Shown here piece by piece: positions 46,106-49,908 of a DNA stretch of 49,908 nucleotides. The notes under the pieces are model-generated. The model saw only the letters and a list, made by a program, of their open reading frames with translations, was not told the origin of the DNA and did not search any database. The position numbers and the translations under genes were made by a program. How positions within the stretch are numbered: the first letter of the stretch is position 1; each line of letters begins with the position of its first letter. Source of the stretch: Stentor roeselii (taxonomy: Eukaryota; Ciliophora; Heterotrichea; Heterotrichida; Stentoridae); contig RSEH01000316.1 of NCBI GenBank assembly GCA_006503475.1, forward strand, positions 1 through 49,908, read 5' to 3'.

Positions 46106-49100
46106 TCAGAATATCAAGAAAAATATCGTATTCGGCAGTGTATCAATAGGCGCAACTTTAATCGAATTCCTTTTCCAAGTCGCAGGCCTAAACACATTTT
46201 GAATATTGACCCTCCTCTCAGAAATTTCTTTCATAGCTGTAAAAGCATTTTTCCTTCTCTCCACCTTATCAGTAAACTTCTCAATAAGTCCCATAAACGA
46301 GGCAAAAGTTCCCATCATTCCAAAAATGGACCCAAGTAGAGCTCCCAAGAAAATAACCGACGATTGATTTTCAATCCTCTGAGTGACCATTGCCGTATCA
46401 CTTTCACTAATCATTATATCGACCCTAAGATGCAACTGCAAGTTAAGTCTGTCTAATTTTTACGTTTCTCTAGCAGCGACTGATCCAGCTTCAGGCATTT
46501 GCGCGACAGAAACATGAAACCCGGTTTCTTTATCAGGCCATTTGTCGATTTCACTTGTAAAGACCTGAATGTTTGTTACTGAAGGAGTGAACTTCAGGTG
46601 GATCTTTGATGGACTTGTGCCTCTGAATAACTTCGCTTTTGGAGGCTTGATTGAAGTGAAAATACTGCTGATTTCTTTTGGAATTGAGGAAGTTGCTGAA
46701 ATGTTTACTGTTAAAGCACTGGCAAAACTGAACTTTTCTTTTAGGATTAAACGAATTGAAGGGTTTTTTGATGTGAGATGAAGGGAGTCGTATTTTGAGT
46801 AAATGAAACAGTTTTCGTTGATTTTACCGCAAGTTATTGATTTTTTTGAATAGGATAAACCTGAATCTTGGTAATCGATTAATGGACTGCAATTTGAATC
46901 TTCTATGCAGGCTCCTCCGTAGATGTAAAAGGTTGAGTTGATTTCTAGGAATTTTGATGATATTTCTTCTTTTAAGGTTATTACTGGCACTAATGCTCTG
47001 ATTTCGTCGATGTTGTTCAAGGTGTACTCCAGAAATGCTGCTAAAATTGTTAGAATGCAAGCGAAACAGAAGAAAATAGTGAAAACTCCGCCGAAACTTG
47101 TTTTTCTGTGAATTACTGGAACTCCAAGTTCATTCCCATGATGACTCACAAACAAATCAATAATCTTTAACTTAACCCAAAGCTCATGAACACAAATACT
47201 AAAGAAGAGCAAAGCAGCCGAAATTCCAGCAAAAATATACCAAAGATCAGTGGTAAGTCCCTCAAGTCTTCCTAATCCACTTCGATAAACCGAAGGTTGA
47301 ATAGAGCTATTCTTAGGCAAATAAAACCCTAGTTTCGGAAAAGCAGATCCAATAGGACAAGCATAGCTTGAAGGGCACTGAAGACAAGAGCTAGCTCCAG
47401 GTCTATCATTATAATAATTTTCATCGCAAGGCATACACTGTTCAACACTAGTCGACGCCAAGATATCATTAACCCTTCCAGGAGGACAGTCCATGCAAAT
47501 TCCATTCAAAAAATAACTTCCTTGAGGGCAAGGTTCGCAAGATTCATTGAAAGTTCCAGGCGAGCAGTCAAGTTGAATTCCGTCATCAGTGTTAAACGAG
47601 ACTTTGATTAAGTTATTTGAGATCCTTCTGTAAGACTTGTAAACCTCATTGGACCCGCCGCCTCCGAAGATGTAGATCGAGTCTTCAAAGTGCACCCCGC
47701 TGTGCCCCCATAGTTCGAGCTGGTACCTGGTCGGAATTATCCAGTACTTCTCTGAGGACCTTTCGTAGACCAGCACTGTTGGAAGAAGGATCAAAGAGTA
47801 AATCGATCCTCCTAAGCGGATTATGTGATTTTCTGTCACTATCACTGTCGTTTCTGAACCGATCATTGACTGCTCTTGGAGAAGACCTAGTTGCTTAAAG
47901 GACTTTTCTATAAGTTCAAGTCCTTTAAATGTGAAATTCACCAGCTTCTGGTTTGGGTAGGAATTAAAGTCACTTCCTCCAACAATCAAAAGTGAGTAAA
48001 TCGTGTTATTCATTGCTTCTACCCAGCACTTCGCATCATACAAGTTGTTTAAAGTAACAACATCAGGAATTCTAATCCTCGCCTTATTCAAATCAAAAAG
48101 GTTACTCGCGAAATCATAAGTCCAGATTTCATCAAATCCCTTATCTTTATTTTTCCCTCCCACAATAAAAATCATGTCATTGTGGAAAGTCAAAGAACTT
48201 AAATACCTAACAGAAGGTCCGTCATTTTCACTGATAATTTTATACCAATACAACTCAGGTTCATGCAAATAATATAAATCGTTAAGCAACCCGCTTTCCC
48301 CAACGCCTCCGAATATTGCGAGTACATCGCCTTGAGTCTTGGAGCAAGCGAATAACTTGCGAGGAGAAGGAACAGCTCCTAATGTATTTAAACTTGTCCA
48401 AAGTATCTGGTCCACGTCGAATGCCCAGAGGTCATTGTAAAGAACCTCGACTTCGCTTGAGGCCCCGTTCGTGGCTCCGTTGCTTCCTCCAAAGATGTAG
48501 ATTTTTCGGTTTATTGTGAAAGAACAGTGGTACACTCGCTCACTTGGAGATAACCAGTTATTCACTAGAACTGAAAATGTTGGAGGGTTTGTTGAAAGGT
48601 CTATTTTATTGATTGAGTTGAAGACTGTTGTTGAATCACGGCCGAATAGAAGGTAAAGGACTGAATCGTCTTGAACTTTTGCACTCGCTATTGAACCTTT
48701 TTCGGTACCAAAGCCGAGGAAATGCCAGGTGCTTGTGGCGAAATTGAACTTATAGACTGTGTTGTGTTCATAAGTGCTTTCTGTTATTATTCCATATAAA
48801 ATATACATCTCATTGTTGTATATGCAGGAGTAATGATATAGTCGCATTAGAGGAGCCTTTCCATTAACAGTAACGATTTCCCAAAATTGTCCTTCAAGAT
48901 CATATCTAAACAATTCACTTCCAGTTTCAAGTCCAAGCACTAGACTATAAAACGAGTATCCAAATACATAAAGACTTCCATTAAAGTACTCAAGACTTGC
49001 ACCCATCCTAGGACTAGGAACTTTTCCATTATTTTCCATCTTCCTAGACTCCAGGGTGTTAATGTCAATTCTAAATAATTTTTACAAAACCAAGTCATTT

Positions 49101-49588
49101 ATATAATTACTTCCTTTCATACCTCCAAAAATAGCGACGAATTCAGAAGAGTTATAATTAAAAGACGTGAATCCAAAGCTCATCACATTCCCGATCTGAT
49201 GACCTTTTAATTCTTCTTTAGTCCATGCATTGTTTTCCAAGTTAAATATGAAAATTTCTGTAAAGTATCCAAATGTTAATATTTTTTTATCACTTCGAAG
49301 AATTGTTGAGAAAGTTGTGATGCCTGAAGGGATGTAGTCTGAATCAACTCGAATTTTCTTCCAGGTCATTGTTTTCAAGTTAAAAGAGTTTACATCTGAA
49401 ATGACTTTGTCGTTGCTCATTTGGTTACCTCCTATTATATAAATTGAACTGGATGCTTTGTCTAGTACTGCAGATGGGGAAACCATTTGAGGAGGCGGAC
49501 TTCGTGATTCGGGAATTGACTTGAAGTTGATTGATGATGATAGGGAAATTAAAGAAATAATGATAATCATTATATTGGTAAAATCCAT
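46106..49588 (-). CDS. Kelch-repeat, cysteine-rich, multi-pass membrane protein; two 15-nt introns
   Basis: 1150 residues after removing introns at 49071-49085 and 46449-46463. A signal peptide (MIIIISLISLSSS) is followed by kelch repeats from about 30 to 560, with many G-G and Y...W pairs: SIYIIGGNQM, VAIFGGMKGSNYINDLVL-IDINTL across splice 1, IYIFGGSNGATNG, DSIYIFGGGGSN. A cysteine-rich stretch (about 670-750: CSPGTFNESCEPCPQGSY, CPPGRVND, CLQCPSSYACP) resembles GCC2/GCC3-TNFR-like modules. Two membrane helices follow (LWYIFAGISAALLFFSIC, FGGVFTIFFCFACILTILAAF), then a lumenal beta-rich region. Splice 2 brings in a third helix, LGALLGSIFGMMGTFASFMGLIEKF. This predicts an outward kelch propeller on a membrane anchor. 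The role is unknown. Confidence 0.85.
46449..46463 (-). other. 15-nt intron (phase 2), second of the kelch gene
   Basis: Read on the minus strand it is GTAAAAATTAGACAG. Retained, it stops the frame after AARET; removed, it gives AARETLNLQLHLRVD and adds the last 118 residues with the third membrane helix. It shares its first nine bases with the other intron of this gene. Confidence 0.85.
49071..49085 (-). other. 15-nt intron (phase 2), first of the kelch gene
   Basis: Read on the minus strand it is GTAAAAATTATTTAG. Removal turns NDLVL-stop into NDLVLIDINTLESRKMENN, restoring a kelch blade that continues with PSPRMG. It is supported by repeat structure on both sides. Confidence 0.88.
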
Positions 49589-49804
49589 TATTTGAACAAT
49601 TAGTAATTTTTTAAGATTTTGGTAAATTTTTTGATTGATTATAGACTTTTAGAATTATTATTGAATTTATAATGGTCCTGATACTAAGATATTAATTGGT
49701 GAATTTCTACTAATTTTCAATACTTATTTAAATTTCAATTAGCTTACGAAATACTTTATAAAAAAACAGCAGCATTAATATTACTAACAGCTTAGAGTAA
49801 TCTT
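49589..49804. other. AT-rich spacer between Fanzor-like gene end and kelch gene start
   Basis: 216 bases, about as AT-rich as the other spacers. Directly after the Fanzor-like stop (minus strand) there is a weak hairpin around AGCTGTTAGTAATATTAATG (49774-49800 region). In known Fanzor and TnpB loci the guide RNA is encoded at or past the 3' end of the gene, so this segment is the place to look; nothing in the sequence alone proves it. Confidence 0.4.
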
Positions 49805-49908
49805 CTATGGAGAACTTTGGCGTCTGAGAAGCTTCGGACGCTTTTTTCCAGCTTTTTTCATCTCCAGGCATTTCAGGATGTTGATGGCACCATTAATATC
49901 TCTATTCC
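49805..49908 (-). CDS. C-terminus of a TnpB/Fanzor-type RNA-guided nuclease (partial, runs off the window)
   Basis: Thirty-four residues and a TAG stop are visible on the minus strand, reading in from the right edge. The segment (W/R/G)-NRDINGAINILKCLEM carries the RuvC-III signature of TnpB, Fanzor and Cas12 relatives, (D/N)RDxNAAxNI, whose Asp is the last catalytic residue. The following KKAGKKRPKLLRR matches the basic tail with an R-P pair common in eukaryotic and giant-virus Fanzors, unlike most bacterial TnpBs. G+C is roughly twice that of the adjacent spacer. Fanzors are usually carried by DNA transposons. Whether the gene is intact or part of an element cannot be seen here. The main alternative is a bacterial IS605/IS607 TnpB. 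Confidence 0.65.
   Translation of the reverse strand, partial: NRDINGAINILKCLEMKKAGKKRPKLLRRQSSP

Overview
The window comes from a nuclear genome with tiny introns and the standard genetic code. It fits a heterotrich ciliate macronucleus close to Stentor. TAA, TAG and TGA all end genes, and very long reading frames (1837, 1414 and 915 codons) run without interruption. Five reading-frame breaks in otherwise conserved proteins are each repaired exactly by removing a 15-nt intron of the form GTAnnnnnTAnnnAG. The gene content is typically ciliate: beta-tubulin, a tubulin ligase, a four-domain calcium channel, calpain, a kelch membrane protein and many coiled-coil proteins. The naming of Stentor rests on my knowledge of 15-nt introns with a standard code in that genus, not on a database search.

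Layout. 1-465 is the 3' end of a beta-tubulin gene. 932-6445 is a four-domain voltage-gated Ca2+ channel, followed by a convergent SET-domain methyltransferase (6470-8221). 8562-12594 holds a cysteine-rich surface protein and an RCC1/coiled-coil protein 10 bp apart. 12607-18721 holds, on the minus strand, a coiled-coil protein, a TPR protein and a large glycogen debranching enzyme. 18731-23309 holds small or unrecognised genes in both orientations, including an IQ-motif protein. 23659-25773 is a spliced coiled-coil protein ending in a GAS2-like (GAR) microtubule-binding domain. 26208-28559 is a calpain with C-terminal leucine-rich repeats. 29233-33470 is a dense minus-strand array: WD40, cysteine-rich surface protein, BolA and two unknowns. 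33471-34751 is the largest gene-poor gap, and it holds a possible structured RNA. 34752-39451 holds GINS subunit PSF3, an ankyrin protein, a spliced TTLL ligase and a spliced R/E/D-rich coiled-coil protein. 39487-43111 holds two head-to-head pairs that include L-2-hydroxyglutarate dehydrogenase and the mitochondrial calcium uniporter. 43202-46053 holds unknowns. 46106-49588 is a three-exon kelch/cysteine-rich membrane protein. At the right edge (49805-49908, minus) is the C-terminus of a TnpB/Fanzor-type RNA-guided nuclease.

Gene packing is extreme. Head-to-head start codons are 9-24 bp apart, same-strand neighbours 10-23 bp apart, and convergent stops as little as 12 bp apart, so promoters and untranslated regions must be minute or overlap coding sequence. 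Base composition alternates between C-rich and G-rich blocks of several hundred bases regardless of gene strand. Functionally the window mixes calcium biology (channel, calpain, uniporter, IQ protein), the microtubule cytoskeleton (tubulin, TTLL, GAR protein), glycogen metabolism, replication (PSF3) and mitochondrial metabolism. No single pathway cluster is evident.

The most notable items are the partial Fanzor-like gene, the debranching enzyme whose second active site looks degenerate and which carries an inserted carbohydrate-binding module, and the genome-architecture signals above.
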